Source of the DNA: Pseudomonas entomophila L48
GTDB lineage: Bacteria > Pseudomonadota > Gammaproteobacteria > Pseudomonadales > Pseudomonadaceae
Length of the DNA: 64,000 nt
NCBI RefSeq assembly: GCF_000026105.1
Contig: NC_008027.1
Span: forward strand, 303,501-367,500
Direction of reading: 5' to 3'
Shown here: piece after piece, positions 36,078 through 45,667 of the stretch
Layout of the letters: each line of letters opens with the position of its first letter
How positions within the stretch are numbered: the first letter of the stretch is position 1
Position numbers and translations under genes: made by a program
The notes under the pieces: model-generated
Told to the model about the DNA's origin: nothing
Seen by the model: only the letters and a program-made list of their open reading frames with translations
Database searches by the model: none

Positions 36078-38531
36078 TCAGAACAGGTCCATCGGTGCCG
36101 ACTCATCCGCTGGCAGCGGGCTGCCAGGTGCCGCGCCATTGCCCAGCTCATCCACCGACGGTGGCGAGTCCTCGGCCTTGAACAGCTCGAAGTAGGCGTT
36201 CGGCGTGCTTGGCGTGGCCGCACGGCCGCTGACCGGGTCGACGCGCAAGCTGAGAATGCCCTCAGGCTCGGCTGGCGCATGCTCGGGTTTGTCCTTGAGC
36301 GCCTGGCCCATGAGGCTCATCCAGATCGGCAGCGCCACGGTGCCACCATACTCACGGCGGCCCAGGGTCTCGGGCTGGTCGAAGCCTACCCAGACGGTGG
36401 TGACGTAGTCGGCGTTGTAGCCGGAGAACCAGGCATCCTTGGACTCGTTGGTGGTGCCGGTCTTGCCCGCCAGGTCGCCACGGCCCAGGGCCAGGGCGCG
36501 GCGGCCGGTGCCGCGCTTGATCACGTCCTGCAGCATGCTGGTGAGGATGTAGGTGGTGCGACCGTCGATGATCTGCTCGGCGATAGCCGGCGCCTGAGGT
36601 GCCGGGGCCACCTGGCCGAAGGCCGAGGGGGATTCCCCTGGCATCGGCGCGACACTGATCGGCTGCTCCGGCGCGGCAAGGCCGGCCTGGTCCTGGCTGC
36701 CCTGGGGTACACGCGCCGGGTTGGCAGTGAACAGGGTTTCACCATTGCGGCTCTCGACGCGGTCGATCAGGTATGGGCTGATCTTGTAGCCGCCGTTGGC
36801 GAAGGTGCTCCAGCCGGTGGCGATTTCCATGGGCGTCAAGGTCGCGGTGCCGAGCGCCAGCGACAGGTTGCGCGGCAGGTCCTGCTTGTTGAAGCCGAAC
36901 TTGGCGATGTAGTCGATGGTGCGGTCAACGCCCATCGCTTGCAGCAGGCGGATCGAGACCAGGTTGCGCGACTTGTACAGCGCCTCGCGCATGCGGATCG
37001 GGCCGAGGAAGGTGTTGGTGTCGTTCTTCGGGCGCCAGACCTTGTCCAGGTACTCGTCGACGAACACGATCGGTGCGTCGTTGACCAGGCTGGCGGCGGT
37101 GTAGCCATTGTCCAGCGCGGCGCTGTAGACGAACGGCTTGAAGCTGGAACCCGGCTGGCGCTTGGCCTGCATGGCGCGGTTGTAGTTGCTCTGCTCGAAG
37201 GAGAAACCACCGACCAGTGCACGGATCGCGCCATTATAAGGGTCGAGGGTAACCAGTGCGCTCTGGGCGCCTGGCACCTGGCTGAACTTGAGCTTGCCGT
37301 TCTCCAGGCGTTGCAGGCGCACCAGGTCGCCGACCTGGGCGACATCGGCAGGCGACTGCGGCGAACGGCCCTGCGAGTTGCTGTTCAGGTAAGGGCGGGC
37401 CCACTTCATGGTGTCCCAGGCCACGTCTTCTTCCAGGCCGGCGCGGGTCATCACCTTCAGGCCGCTTTTCTCGACATGAGTGACGATGGCCGGTTCCAGC
37501 CCGCCCAGGGTGCGCTGTTTGCCCAGTTCCTGCAGCCAGGCGGCGCGGGTCTTGCCCGGGAAGCGTGCATCGGGGCCGCGATAGCCATGGCGCTCGTCGT
37601 ACTCGGAGAGCCCGTTGAGCACGGCATTGTTGGCCATCTGCTGCATGTCGCTGGGCACGGTGGTGGTGACGCGGAAGCCTTCGGTGTAGGCATCGCTGCC
37701 GTAGCGCCCGACCATCTCGGCGCGAGCCATCTCGGCGACGTAGGGGGCGTTCACTTCCGGGGTTGGCACGTGGTAGCTGGCGTTCAGCGGTTCGGCCAGG
37801 GCGGCCTGGTAGCTGCTTTCATCGATCTTGCCGAGCTTGTACATGCGGCCGAGGATCCAGTCGCGGCGCTCCTTGGCGCGCACCGGGTTGGCCAGCGGGT
37901 TGAAGCGCGACGGTGCCTTGGGCAGGCCGGCGATCATGGCCATCTGCGCCAGGCTGACGTCGCGGATCGACTTGCCGTAGTACACCTGCGCGGCGGCGTC
38001 GATGCCGTAGGCGCGGTTGCCCAGGTAGATCTTGTTGACGTACAGCTCGAGGATCTCGTCCTTGGTCAGCTCGCGTTCGATCTGCAGCGCCAGGAGGATC
38101 TCGTTGGTCTTGCGCGAGAAACTGCGCTCGCTGCTCAGGAAGAAGTTCTTCGCCACCTGCATGGTGATGGTGCTGCCGCCAGTCTGGATATGCCCGGACT
38201 TGAGCAGTTGCGTGGCTGCACGCATCAGGCTGCTGGGGTCGACACCGTAGTGGTTGAGGAAGTTGTCGTCTTCAGCGGACAGAAGCGCCTGGATGAACTG
38301 TGGGGGAATTTCCTGGAACTTGATCGGCGAGCGCCGCATTTCGCCGAACTCGGCAATCAGCTTGCCGTCGCTGCTGTACACCCTCAGGGGGATTTGCAAC
38401 TGGACGCTTCGCAGCGAATCGACCGAGGGCAGGCTGGGGCTAAGATACAGGAACGCACCGCTCACACCGAGTACGAGCGCGCAGATGACTGCGACGAAAG
38501 ACCACCAGAAGAACTTCAGCAGGCGTATCAA
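36078..38531 (-). CDS. ponA: Penicillin-binding protein 1A
   Basis: 817 residues. One N-terminal membrane segment (about 8-30) is followed by a family 51 glycosyltransferase domain with catalytic Glu87 in LLSAEDDNFLNHYGVD and by an OB-fold insert. The transpeptidase domain has SSFK with Ser462, and later the KTGTTNESKDAWF motif (KTG box). It makes cross-linked peptidoglycan in the periplasm. It is divergent from pilM. This ponA-pilMNOPQ-aroKB neighbourhood is conserved across many gamma-proteobacteria. Confidence 0.97.
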   Translation of the reverse strand: MIRLLKFFWWSFVAVICALVLGVSGAFLYLSPSLPSVDSLRSVQLQIPLRVYSSDGKLIAEFGEMRRSPIKFQEIPPQFIQALLSAEDDNFLNHYGVDPSSLMRAATQLLKSGHIQTGGSTITMQVAKNFFLSSERSFSRKTNEILLALQIERELTKDEILELYVNKIYLGNRAYGIDAAAQVYYGKSIRDVSLAQMAMIAGLPKAPSRFNPLANPVRAKERRDWILGRMYKLGKIDESSYQAALAEPLNASYHVPTPEVNAPYVAEMARAEMVGRYGSDAYTEGFRVTTTVPSDMQQMANNAVLNGLSEYDERHGYRGPDARFPGKTRAAWLQELGKQRTLGGLEPAIVTHVEKSGLKVMTRAGLEEDVAWDTMKWARPYLNSNSQGRSPQSPADVAQVGDLVRLQRLENGKLKFSQVPGAQSALVTLDPYNGAIRALVGGFSFEQSNYNRAMQAKRQPGSSFKPFVYSAALDNGYTAASLVNDAPIVFVDEYLDKVWRPKNDTNTFLGPIRMREALYKSRNLVSIRLLQAMGVDRTIDYIAKFGFNKQDLPRNLSLALGTATLTPMEIATGWSTFANGGYKISPYLIDRVESRNGETLFTANPARVPQGSQDQAGLAAPEQPISVAPMPGESPSAFGQVAPAPQAPAIAEQIIDGRTTYILTSMLQDVIKRGTGRRALALGRGDLAGKTGTTNESKDAWFSGYNADYVTTVWVGFDQPETLGRREYGGTVALPIWMSLMGQALKDKPEHAPAEPEGILSLRVDPVSGRAATPSTPNAYFELFKAEDSPPSVDELGNGAAPGSPLPADESAPMDLF

Positions 38532-38700
38532 GGCTTTTGGGTGTCCAGGTTGAGGAGTGGAGGGCGCGCAGGGCCAGCGGACGGGAAAATTCGCTGGGCA
38601 TTATAAGCACTTTTCGCCCCATCGGGTGACCGGTCGGGGCCTGGCGATGACCGCTGGCGCCGCAATCGCGCCGGCTCGCCATGATCAGGAAGGGACAGCC

Positions 38701-39576
38701 ATGCTTGGACGCTTTGGCAGGGATGCCGGTTCACTGCTGGGGGTTGAAATCGCCTCCGACACCATACGAATGCTGCAATTGCGCCGCCAACGCGGGCATT
38801 GGCGAGTCGCGGCCTGGGCTTGCGAGCCGATCACGAGGCCGATGGGCCATTCGCAACTGCCTGAAGCCTTGCGCGAGGCGCACCGACGCTGTGGGACACC
38901 ACAACGGAGGGTCGCGCTGGCTTTGCCGTCGTCACAGGTGATCTGCAAGGTCTGTCAGTTGCCTGCCGAAACAGCCCGATTCGACGCCGAGGTGCGGTTG
39001 CTGGCCCAGGCCGAACAATTGTTTCCCTTCCCGCTGGATGACCTGGCCCTGGACTTCCAGGTGTTGGGGGTGTCTGCCGGGAGCCCTGCTCACATCGATG
39101 TCCTGGTGGCCGCCTGCAGGCAGAGCCAGCTTGACCCTCTTGAGCACATGTTCAACCAGGCGGGGATGCAGGTGGCGGCCATGGAGGTCGACAGCTTCGC
39201 CCTGCTGCGTGCAATGGGGGTCGAAGCGCCGGCCGATCTGGCGCTATTGCAGTTGGAGGCTGGCGAAATCGTGCTGCATGGTTGGCAGCGTGATCTTGTC
39301 CCCCTGCGTCAGCACCTGGCTCTGGATGCATCGGGGCGATGGCTCGAGAGCGTCGAGCGTCTCTGGTCGTTGCATGGCGCGCAGGAGCGAGTAGCACAAG
39401 TGATGCTTGCAGGGGGCGCCGCGGACGCCGAGCGAGCCGGGCAATTGACTGACCGGCTGGCGGTGCGCTGCAGCCTCGCTTGCCCCTCACCGCTAGCTGG
39501 CAGCGCCGTATCCGAAAGTTTGGTGGCATCCATGGCATTGGCTTGCGGGCTGGCGCTGGGAGGCGAGCAGGCATGA
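38701..39576 (+). CDS. pilM: Type IV pilus assembly protein PilM (short form)
   Basis: 291 residues from the ATG at 38701 (AGGAAGGGA upstream). It has an actin-like start FGRDAGSLLGVEIASDTIRMLQL. Other PilM proteins are about 354 residues, so this one is about 60 shorter, mainly in the nucleotide-binding core. PilM is cytoplasmic and binds the PilN N-terminus. The in-frame extension to 38557 crosses the ponA promoter and is not used. Its stop overlaps pilN by 4 bp. Confidence 0.82.
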   Translation: MLGRFGRDAGSLLGVEIASDTIRMLQLRRQRGHWRVAAWACEPITRPMGHSQLPEALREAHRRCGTPQRRVALALPSSQVICKVCQLPAETARFDAEVRLLAQAEQLFPFPLDDLALDFQVLGVSAGSPAHIDVLVAACRQSQLDPLEHMFNQAGMQVAAMEVDSFALLRAMGVEAPADLALLQLEAGEIVLHGWQRDLVPLRQHLALDASGRWLESVERLWSLHGAQERVAQVMLAGGAADAERAGQLTDRLAVRCSLACPSPLAGSAVSESLVASMALACGLALGGEQA

Positions 39577-40112
39577 GGGTACGCCTGAACTTGATGCCTT
39601 GGCGTGAACTGCGCCGGGTCGCGGTTGTACGGCAGTTCCGGGCTGTGCTGATGGCCTGCCTGGTGATGGCGGTAGTTGCGGTGATGTTGCTAGATGAGGT
39701 CATGCAGTCACGTGTGGCTCGGCAGCAAGCGGTGAATACTGCTTTGCAGCGCGAACTGGAAGGGGTCGATACCGCCATGGCACAAGTTGAACATCTGCGC
39801 GCTTCGCGTAACGCCTTGCTTGCGCAGTACATGGCGTTGTCCAGGCTCAGAGGCGCGCAGGCCTTGCTGCCGGCGCTCTTCTCAGACCTGGAGATGGCCA
39901 TGCCTGAGGGGGCACGATTGCACGAGCTGGATGTGCAGGGTAGTCGAGTGCAACTGACGGGAATGGCTGCTTCGGCATCCGTGGTGGCTTTGCTGTTGCG
40001 CAGGATGGAGCAGGCAGATGTGCTTCAGGATCTGGAACTTGTACACCTCAGGCACGGGGCGGGTGGCGACGAATTTGTCGTGACGGCGCGCTTGTCGGCG
40101 AGTTGGTCGTGA
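39573..40112 (+). CDS. pilN: Type IV pilus inner-membrane protein PilN
   Basis: 179 residues. The PilM-binding start is RVRLNLMPWRELRR (the conserved INLLPWR motif, here LNLMPWR), followed by one membrane segment (about 24-42), a short coiled coil and a ferredoxin-like periplasmic domain. It overlaps pilM (ATGA) and the pilO-pilP gene (GTGA), a tight operon. Confidence 0.88.
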   Translation: MRVRLNLMPWRELRRVAVVRQFRAVLMACLVMAVVAVMLLDEVMQSRVARQQAVNTALQRELEGVDTAMAQVEHLRASRNALLAQYMALSRLRGAQALLPALFSDLEMAMPEGARLHELDVQGSRVQLTGMAASASVVALLLRRMEQADVLQDLELVHLRHGAGGDEFVVTARLSASWS

Positions 40113-41110
40113 CTGGCAGGTGGGCGTTCGATTGGCAGGGGGTGGTGTATCGATCTCCCTTGTTAAGGTTCATCGTCGTGTTGTCGCTGGTACTGATGGT
40201 AGGCGTCGTGGGTTACCTGGGCCGCTTGCGTGAGGTGTATCAGGATTATCAGTTCGCGGTGTCGACGGAGCACCGCTTGCGTCAGGTGCGCGAAGCCAGG
40301 GCCGCCCAGACCTTCGACGTCGATGCCGAACGCAGGGCGCTGGAAGAAATGGCGCTGCGCTTGCGCGCGGAGCGATGGCGGCTGGCGGCTGGCGAGGGCA
40401 TGAGTGATTTACTCGAGCAGTTGGCGGTCTCGGGGCACGAGCATGGCTTGCTGTTCGAGCGGCTGGAAGTGCTTGAGGAACAGCAAGAGGCCGGATACCG
40501 CAGGCTGCCCCTCGATATCCAGGTAAAGGGCAGCTACCCGGCGCTCCATGCATGGCTGGTGCAATGGCTTGGCCAACTGCGTCTTTTGTCTGTTCCTCGC
40601 CTGAACGTGGTCGGGGGTGATGAGCGAGCTGGGATAGTCAGTGCACGGCTCCAGGTAGATCTCCATCACCCAGGAGAGCCGCTTGAGCCTCCCGACAGTC
40701 TGGCTGACGAGCCCGCTCGGGCGAGCCTCCCTGTCGTGTCACTCGATCCGTTCCAGGCCTGGCGTGGCGGCTCGGCTGATCCTGGGCTCGGGCGGATACC
40801 TCTGGAGCAGCTGGAAATGGTGGGTAGTCTGTCCGGCGCTGGCGGTCGCCAGGCATTGCTGCGTTCAGCTGGCCGCCTGTACCGGGTGGCGGCCGGGGAG
40901 CCTCTGGGGCGTGACGAGGGTGTTGTGGTGAGCATAGAAGCCGAGCAGGTCGAGGTGCGTGAGCGTTTGTACATCGGTGGTGCTTGGCAGGAGCGTTCAA
41001 GGTATCTGGCACTCAGGAAGAGTGCGCGTGGGGAGGTCAAGGATGAGATTGACGGGGCTGGCGAGCGCGATGCTGGTGCTGTCGGGCGTGCGGGCAGCGC
41101 TGGCGGCTGA
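40109..41110 (+). CDS. PilO-PilP fusion protein, type IV pilus alignment complex
   Basis: 333 residues from the GTG at 40109, which overlaps the pilN stop. Residues 1-185 are PilO-like: one membrane segment (about 19-38), a coiled coil (41-100) and a ferredoxin-like domain (KGSYPALHAWLVQWLGQL). After a Pro-rich linker, residues about 210-305 are PilP-like: DPFQAWR, IPLEQLEMVGSLSG, ALLRSAGRLYRVAAGEPLGRDEGVV and AWQERSRYLAL. Normally pilO and pilP are separate genes and PilP is a lipoprotein; no signal or lipobox is present here. The last 25 or so residues (from SARGEV) are unlike PilP and lie in the 68 bp that overlap pilQ. Confidence 0.8.
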   Translation: MTGRWAFDWQGVVYRSPLLRFIVVLSLVLMVGVVGYLGRLREVYQDYQFAVSTEHRLRQVREARAAQTFDVDAERRALEEMALRLRAERWRLAAGEGMSDLLEQLAVSGHEHGLLFERLEVLEEQQEAGYRRLPLDIQVKGSYPALHAWLVQWLGQLRLLSVPRLNVVGGDERAGIVSARLQVDLHHPGEPLEPPDSLADEPARASLPVVSLDPFQAWRGGSADPGLGRIPLEQLEMVGSLSGAGGRQALLRSAGRLYRVAAGEPLGRDEGVVVSIEAEQVEVRERLYIGGAWQERSRYLALRKSARGEVKDEIDGAGERDAGAVGRAGSAGG

Positions 41111-42314
41111 GTTTCAGGGTGAACCGATGTCGTTGAACTTCCAGGATGTGGAAGTGCGTGGGGTGTTGCAGGTCATGGCCGACTACGCCGGTATCAACCT
41201 GGTGGCCAGCGATGCCGTCCAGGGGCGGATCACCCTCAGGCTGGAGGAGGTGCCTTGGGATCAGGCGCTCGACCTTGTGTTACGCAGCAAGGGGTTGGGG
41301 CGCCGGCAGGAGGGGAATGTACTGTTGATCGCGCCCATCGCCGAACTCGCCGAGCAGTCGCGCGGTGCTCACCTGGAGCAGGCGCTGGACGCTCGACTTG
41401 AGCCGTTGCGGCGGGAGCTGATACCGGTCTATCACGCCAAGGCGTCGGACCTGGCCGAATTGCTGCTGGCGAGCCTGGCTGACGACGGCATCCTGGCCGG
41501 GCGCGGTAGCCTGAGCGTGGATGCACGCACCAATACGCTGGTGGTTGCCCAGCCCGCTGATCGGCTGGGTGAAATCCGCCGGCTGGTGGCCCAGCTCGAT
41601 GTGCCAGTGCGCCAGGTCATGATCGAGGCTCGCATTGTCGAGGCCAACATTGATTATGAAAAGGCCTTGGGCGTGCGCTGGGGTGGCCCGCTGTATGGCC
41701 AGGACAACCGTCTGGGCAGCGAGCTGTTCGTCGACCTGGGTGTGGAACGAGCGACCTCGGCGCTTGGTGTCGGGTTGTTGCGCAGTGACGTCCTGCTCGA
41801 CCTGGAGCTCAGCGCGATGGAGAAAAGCGGTAATGGCGAGATCATCTCCCAGCCCAGGGTCGTCACCGCCGACAAGGAGACGGCGCGCATTCTCAAGGGT
41901 ACCGAGGTCCCCTACCAGGAGACTACCAAGAGCGGTGCCACCTCCATCTCGTTTCGCGAAGCCTCCCTGTCGCTGGAGGTGACACCGCAGATCACCCCCG
42001 ATGGCAAGGTGATCATGGAGGTGCGGGTGACCAAGGACGAGCCGGACTTTGTCAACGCCCTGAACAACGTGCCCCCCATCCGCAAGAACGAAGTCAACGC
42101 CAAGGTGCGGGTCACCAACGGAGAAACCATTGTGATTGGTGGGGTGTACTCGACGTCGCAGAACAATGTGGTCGACAAGGTGCCATTTTTCGGCGATCTG
42201 CCGTATGTTGGGCGGCTGTTTCGACGCGATGCATTACAAGAGAAAAAATCCGAGCTGCTGGTCTTCCTGACTCCGCGTATCATGAGTGACCAGGCGATTG
42301 CTGTGAGTCGTTGA
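41043..42314 (+). CDS. pilQ: Type IV pilus secretin PilQ, short form
   Basis: 423 residues from the ATG at 41043 (GGAGG 6 bases upstream). A signal peptide (residues 1-21) is followed by an STN/N0-like domain (about 38-98, [21 protein letters not shown]), an N1-type domain (about 125-195) and the C-terminal secretin domain (about 210-415, with [10 protein letters not shown] and [14 protein letters not shown]). P. aeruginosa PilQ is about 714 residues with peptidoglycan-binding AMIN domains at the N-terminus; these are absent here. The start lies 68 bp inside the pilO-pilP gene. Confidence 0.9.
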   Translation: MRLTGLASAMLVLSGVRAALAAEFQGEPMSLNFQDVEVRGVLQVMADYAGINLVASDAVQGRITLRLEEVPWDQALDLVLRSKGLGRRQEGNVLLIAPIAELAEQSRGAHLEQALDARLEPLRRELIPVYHAKASDLAELLLASLADDGILAGRGSLSVDARTNTLVVAQPADRLGEIRRLVAQLDVPVRQVMIEARIVEANIDYEKALGVRWGGPLYGQDNRLGSELFVDLGVERATSALGVGLLRSDVLLDLELSAMEKSGNGEIISQPRVVTADKETARILKGTEVPYQETTKSGATSISFREASLSLEVTPQITPDGKVIMEVRVTKDEPDFVNALNNVPPIRKNEVNAKVRVTNGETIVIGGVYSTSQNNVVDKVPFFGDLPYVGRLFRRDALQEKKSELLVFLTPRIMSDQAIAVSR

Positions 42315-42318
42315 TTCT

Positions 42319-42837
42319 GTGCGAAATTTGATACTTGTGGGGCCCATGGGCGCTGGTAAGAGCACCATCGGGCGCCTGTTGGCCAAAGAGCTGCGCCTGC
42401 TGTTCAAGGATTCCGACAAGGAAATCGAACTGCGAACCGGCGCCAACATCCCGTGGATCTTCGACAAGGAAGGCGAGCCGGGCTTTCGTGAGCGTGAGCA
42501 GGCGATGATCGCCGAACTCTGCGCACTCGACGGCGTGGTCCTGGCCACCGGCGGCGGCGCGGTGATGCGTGACGCCAACCGTGCCGCATTGCGAGCGGGC
42601 GGCCGGGTGGTCTACTTGCATGCTTCGGTGGAGCAGCAGGTCGGGCGCACCTCGCGGGACCGCAACCGCCCCTTGCTGCGCACCGCCAACCCGGAAGCGA
42701 CCCTGCGTGCCTTGTTCGAAGCGCGTGACCCGCTCTATCGCGAGATTGCCGACCTGGTGGTGGAAACCGACGAACGGCCGCCACGCATGGTGGTGCTCGA
42801 CATTCTGGAGCGCCTGCAGCAGTTGCCGCCCCGATAA
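42319..42837 (+). CDS. aroK: Shikimate kinase
   Basis: 172 residues from a GTG at 42319, 4 bp after the pilQ stop. Walker A is GPMGAGKST (8-16), the shikimate-binding DSDKEIE lies near 32-38 and GGGAVM near 77-82, and a lid Arg in SRDRNRPLL follows. It phosphorylates shikimate in aromatic amino-acid synthesis. aroB follows after about 97 bp. Confidence 0.97.
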   Translation: MRNLILVGPMGAGKSTIGRLLAKELRLLFKDSDKEIELRTGANIPWIFDKEGEPGFREREQAMIAELCALDGVVLATGGGAVMRDANRAALRAGGRVVYLHASVEQQVGRTSRDRNRPLLRTANPEATLRALFEARDPLYREIADLVVETDERPPRMVVLDILERLQQLPPR

Positions 42838-42934
42838 GCGGGGTCTATCCTCGGCCTCCATCGCCGAGGCGGGGTTCAACCTGATCGCGTGGCTCGCTCG
42901 ATAGGCGCCGCGCCCAAGTACATTGTGGGGATAC

Positions 42935-44032
42935 ATGCAGACACTAAAGGTCGACCTGGGCGAACGCAGCTACCCGATCTACATTGGCGAGGGCCTTCTG
43001 GACCAGCCTGAACTGCTGGCGCCCCATATCGCCGGCCGGCAGGTCGCCATCGTTTCCAACGAGACCGTCGCACCCTTGTATCTCGAACGCCTGAGCAAGA
43101 CGTTGGGCGCCTACTCGGTGCTGCCGGTGGTGCTGCCCGACGGCGAAAAATACAAAAACTGGGAAACCCTGCAACTGGTCTTCGATGCCCTGCTGAGCGC
43201 GCGTCACGACCGTCGTACTACCGTGGTGGCGCTCGGCGGCGGCGTGATCGGCGACATGGCCGGCTTCGCCGCGGCCTGTTATCAGCGTGGCGTGGACTTC
43301 ATCCAGGTCCCGACCACCCTGCTGTCCCAGGTGGATTCTTCGGTCGGTGGCAAGACCGGTATCAACCACCCGCTGGGCAAGAACATGGTCGGTGCTTTCT
43401 ATCAGCCCAATGCCGTGCTGATCGACACCACCAGCCTGAAGACGCTGCCCCAGCGCGAGCTGTCCGCGGGGCTGGCTGAAATCATCAAGTACGGCCTGAT
43501 TTGTGACGAGCCCTTCCTCGGTTGGCTCGAAGACAACATGCAGGCCTTGCGCGCCCTGGAGCCTGTGGCCCTGACCGAAGCCATCCGCCGCTCCTGCGCG
43601 GCCAAGGCGGCCGTTGTCGGCGCAGACGAGCGCGAATCGGGCGTGCGCGCCACGCTCAACCTCGGCCATACCTTCGGCCATGCCATCGAAACCCACATGG
43701 GCTACGGTGTATGGCTGCACGGTGAAGCCGTGGCGGCCGGCACAGTGATGGCCCTGGAAATGTCCATGCGCCTGGGCTGGATCGACCAGCCGGCGCGTGA
43801 TCGCGGTATTCGCCTGCTGCAGGACGCAGGATTGCCGGTGGTGCCACCACAGGAAATGACCCCGGCGCATTTCATGGAGCACATGGCGGTCGACAAGAAA
43901 GTGCTCGACGGGCGCCTGCGCCTGGTGCTGTTGCGCCAGATGGGCGAGGCCGTCGTCACCGACGACTATCCGAAAGAGATTCTTCAGGCCACGCTGGCGG
44001 CGGATTACCGCGCGATCGTGGCCCAGCTTTGA
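42935..44032 (+). CDS. aroB: 3-dehydroquinate synthase
   Basis: 365 residues from the ATG at 42935. NAD- and zinc-dependent: [45 protein letters not shown] and the metal-site [12 protein letters not shown]. It converts DAHP to dehydroquinate, the second step of the shikimate pathway. The DamX-like gene begins 15 bp downstream. Confidence 0.98.
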   Translation: MQTLKVDLGERSYPIYIGEGLLDQPELLAPHIAGRQVAIVSNETVAPLYLERLSKTLGAYSVLPVVLPDGEKYKNWETLQLVFDALLSARHDRRTTVVALGGGVIGDMAGFAAACYQRGVDFIQVPTTLLSQVDSSVGGKTGINHPLGKNMVGAFYQPNAVLIDTTSLKTLPQRELSAGLAEIIKYGLICDEPFLGWLEDNMQALRALEPVALTEAIRRSCAAKAAVVGADERESGVRATLNLGHTFGHAIETHMGYGVWLHGEAVAAGTVMALEMSMRLGWIDQPARDRGIRLLQDAGLPVVPPQEMTPAHFMEHMAVDKKVLDGRLRLVLLRQMGEAVVTDDYPKEILQATLAADYRAIVAQL

Positions 44033-44047
44033 GGTTGTGACAACGCA

Positions 44048-45667
44048 ATGAGCACTTTGCATGCCGATGAGGCGTTCCTCGATCATTTCCAGTTGAGCCA
44101 CGATCCGTTCGCGCCCCGCGTGCCCGGCTTCAAGTTCTTCCCTGCCCAGCGCAAGCCGGTGCTGGGCCAGTTGCACCACCTGGCGCGCTACAGCCAGTTG
44201 ATGCTGGTGGTCACCGGCCCCGTGGGCAGCGGCAAGACCTTGCTGCGCCAGGCGCTGGTGGCCAGCACCAACAAACAGTCGGTGCAGAGCGTGGTGGTCT
44301 CCGCCCGTGGCGCCAGCGACGCGGCCAGCGTGCTGGGCCAGGTGGCCCAGTCGCTGAACGTGGCACAGCCGGAAGTGCAGGCCATTCTTACGCAGGTGGT
44401 GCAACTGGCGCTGACCGGTCAGGAAGTCTACCTGCTGGTGGATGATGCGGAACAACTCGACGAGTCGGCACTCCAAGCGTTGCTGGAGTTGGCGGCAGGT
44501 ACCTCCGAAGGGCGCCCGCACGTGTTCCTGTTCGGCGAGCCGTCGCTGATCGCCGGGCTGGAAGAGATCAACATCGATGAGGAGCGTTTCCATATCATCG
44601 AGCTGGCCCCGTACAGCGAGGAAGAGACCCGCGAGTACCTGGAGCAGCGCCTGGAAGGCGCTGGCCGGGGCATCGAGGTGTTCACTCGCGAGCAGATCGT
44701 CGACATCCACGAAAACTCCGACGGTTGGCCTGGAAACATCAACCAGGTCGCCCGCGATACCTTGATCGAAACCATGATCGCCAGCCGTACCACGGCCAAG
44801 CGACCATCCATGGGGTTCAAAATGCCTAAGAAACACGTGCTCGCGTTGTCCGCTGTGGTCGTGGTCGCCGTCGGTGCGGCGGTCATGATGCCCAAGAAAG
44901 GCGACAAGGCCCCGGCCGAAGCGCCTACCGGCCAGGCCCAACTGCCGTTGGGGCAGGGTGGCAATGGTGCGCCGGCCATCGAGTTCTCCGGCTCCTCCCA
45001 GCCTATGCCGCTGCCGCTGGTCGGCCAGTCGCAGCCAGTGATGCGCGAGCCGCTGGCTCAGGCCGCGGGCATGGGCGAAGGCGAAGAGAGCGGCCCGGCG
45101 GGCAATACCGCGCTGCAGCCGTCCGCGCCTTCGGCTGCCGTGCCGCCGACCGTGACTACCATCGCCCCGCCGCAAGGCGCCACAGCCAGCCCGGCGCCAG
45201 CACCCGCACAGCCGGTCACCCCTGCACCGGTTCAGCCGGTTGCGCCGGCGCCAAAACCTGTCGCAACCCAGCCGGCAAAACCGGTTGCACCTGCCAAGCC
45301 TGCCCCAGCCCCGACCCAGGTTGCCAGCGCCAAGCCAGCGGCCAAGCCCGTGGAGAAACCGGCAGTGGGTGGTGCGGGTAACAGTGGCTGGTATGCCGGC
45401 CAGAAACCGGGCAATTACGTGGTGCAGATCTTCGGTACCAGCTCCGAGGCGTCGGCCCAGTCGTTCGTCAAGGAACAGGGTGGCGACTATCGCTACTTCA
45501 AGAAAAACCTGCAGGGCAAGCCGCTGTACGTCGTCACCTACGGCAACTTCGCCAGCCGCGACGCCGCTGCTGCGGCAATCAAGAACTTGCCAGCCAAGGT
45601 CCAGGCTGGTAAACCTTGGCCACGTACCGTCGGCAGCGTCCAACAAGAGCTGGCCACGGCCCGCTGA
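44048..45667 (+). CDS. DamX-like protein: AAA ATPase, membrane anchor and SPOR domain
   Basis: 539 residues. An N-terminal ExeA-type AAA domain has Walker A GPVGSGKT (57-64) and Walker B YLLVDDAEQ. One membrane segment lies at about 264-281, followed by a long Pro/Ala-rich linker (280-450) and a C-terminal SPOR domain from about 455 (YVVQIFGTSSEAS, ending before the tail). SPOR domains target division sites. The location between aroB and gltB is that of damX in gamma-proteobacteria. In E. coli DamX lacks a clear ATPase, whereas here Walker motifs are intact. Confidence 0.9.
   Translation: MSTLHADEAFLDHFQLSHDPFAPRVPGFKFFPAQRKPVLGQLHHLARYSQLMLVVTGPVGSGKTLLRQALVASTNKQSVQSVVVSARGASDAASVLGQVAQSLNVAQPEVQAILTQVVQLALTGQEVYLLVDDAEQLDESALQALLELAAGTSEGRPHVFLFGEPSLIAGLEEINIDEERFHIIELAPYSEEETREYLEQRLEGAGRGIEVFTREQIVDIHENSDGWPGNINQVARDTLIETMIASRTTAKRPSMGFKMPKKHVLALSAVVVVAVGAAVMMPKKGDKAPAEAPTGQAQLPLGQGGNGAPAIEFSGSSQPMPLPLVGQSQPVMREPLAQAAGMGEGEESGPAGNTALQPSAPSAAVPPTVTTIAPPQGATASPAPAPAQPVTPAPVQPVAPAPKPVATQPAKPVAPAKPAPAPTQVASAKPAAKPVEKPAVGGAGNSGWYAGQKPGNYVVQIFGTSSEASAQSFVKEQGGDYRYFKKNLQGKPLYVVTYGNFASRDAAAAAIKNLPAKVQAGKPWPRTVGSVQQELATAR

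Noticed and set aside
36279..38606. 775-codon open frame antisense to ponA
   Set aside because: No domain, no ribosome site, covers the whole of a certain gene.
42944..45646. 900-codon open frame antisense to aroB and the DamX-like gene
   Set aside because: Spans two certain genes on the other strand, has no recognisable domain, and its repetitive Gly/Arg/His composition mirrors the Pro/Ala-rich linker of the real gene.
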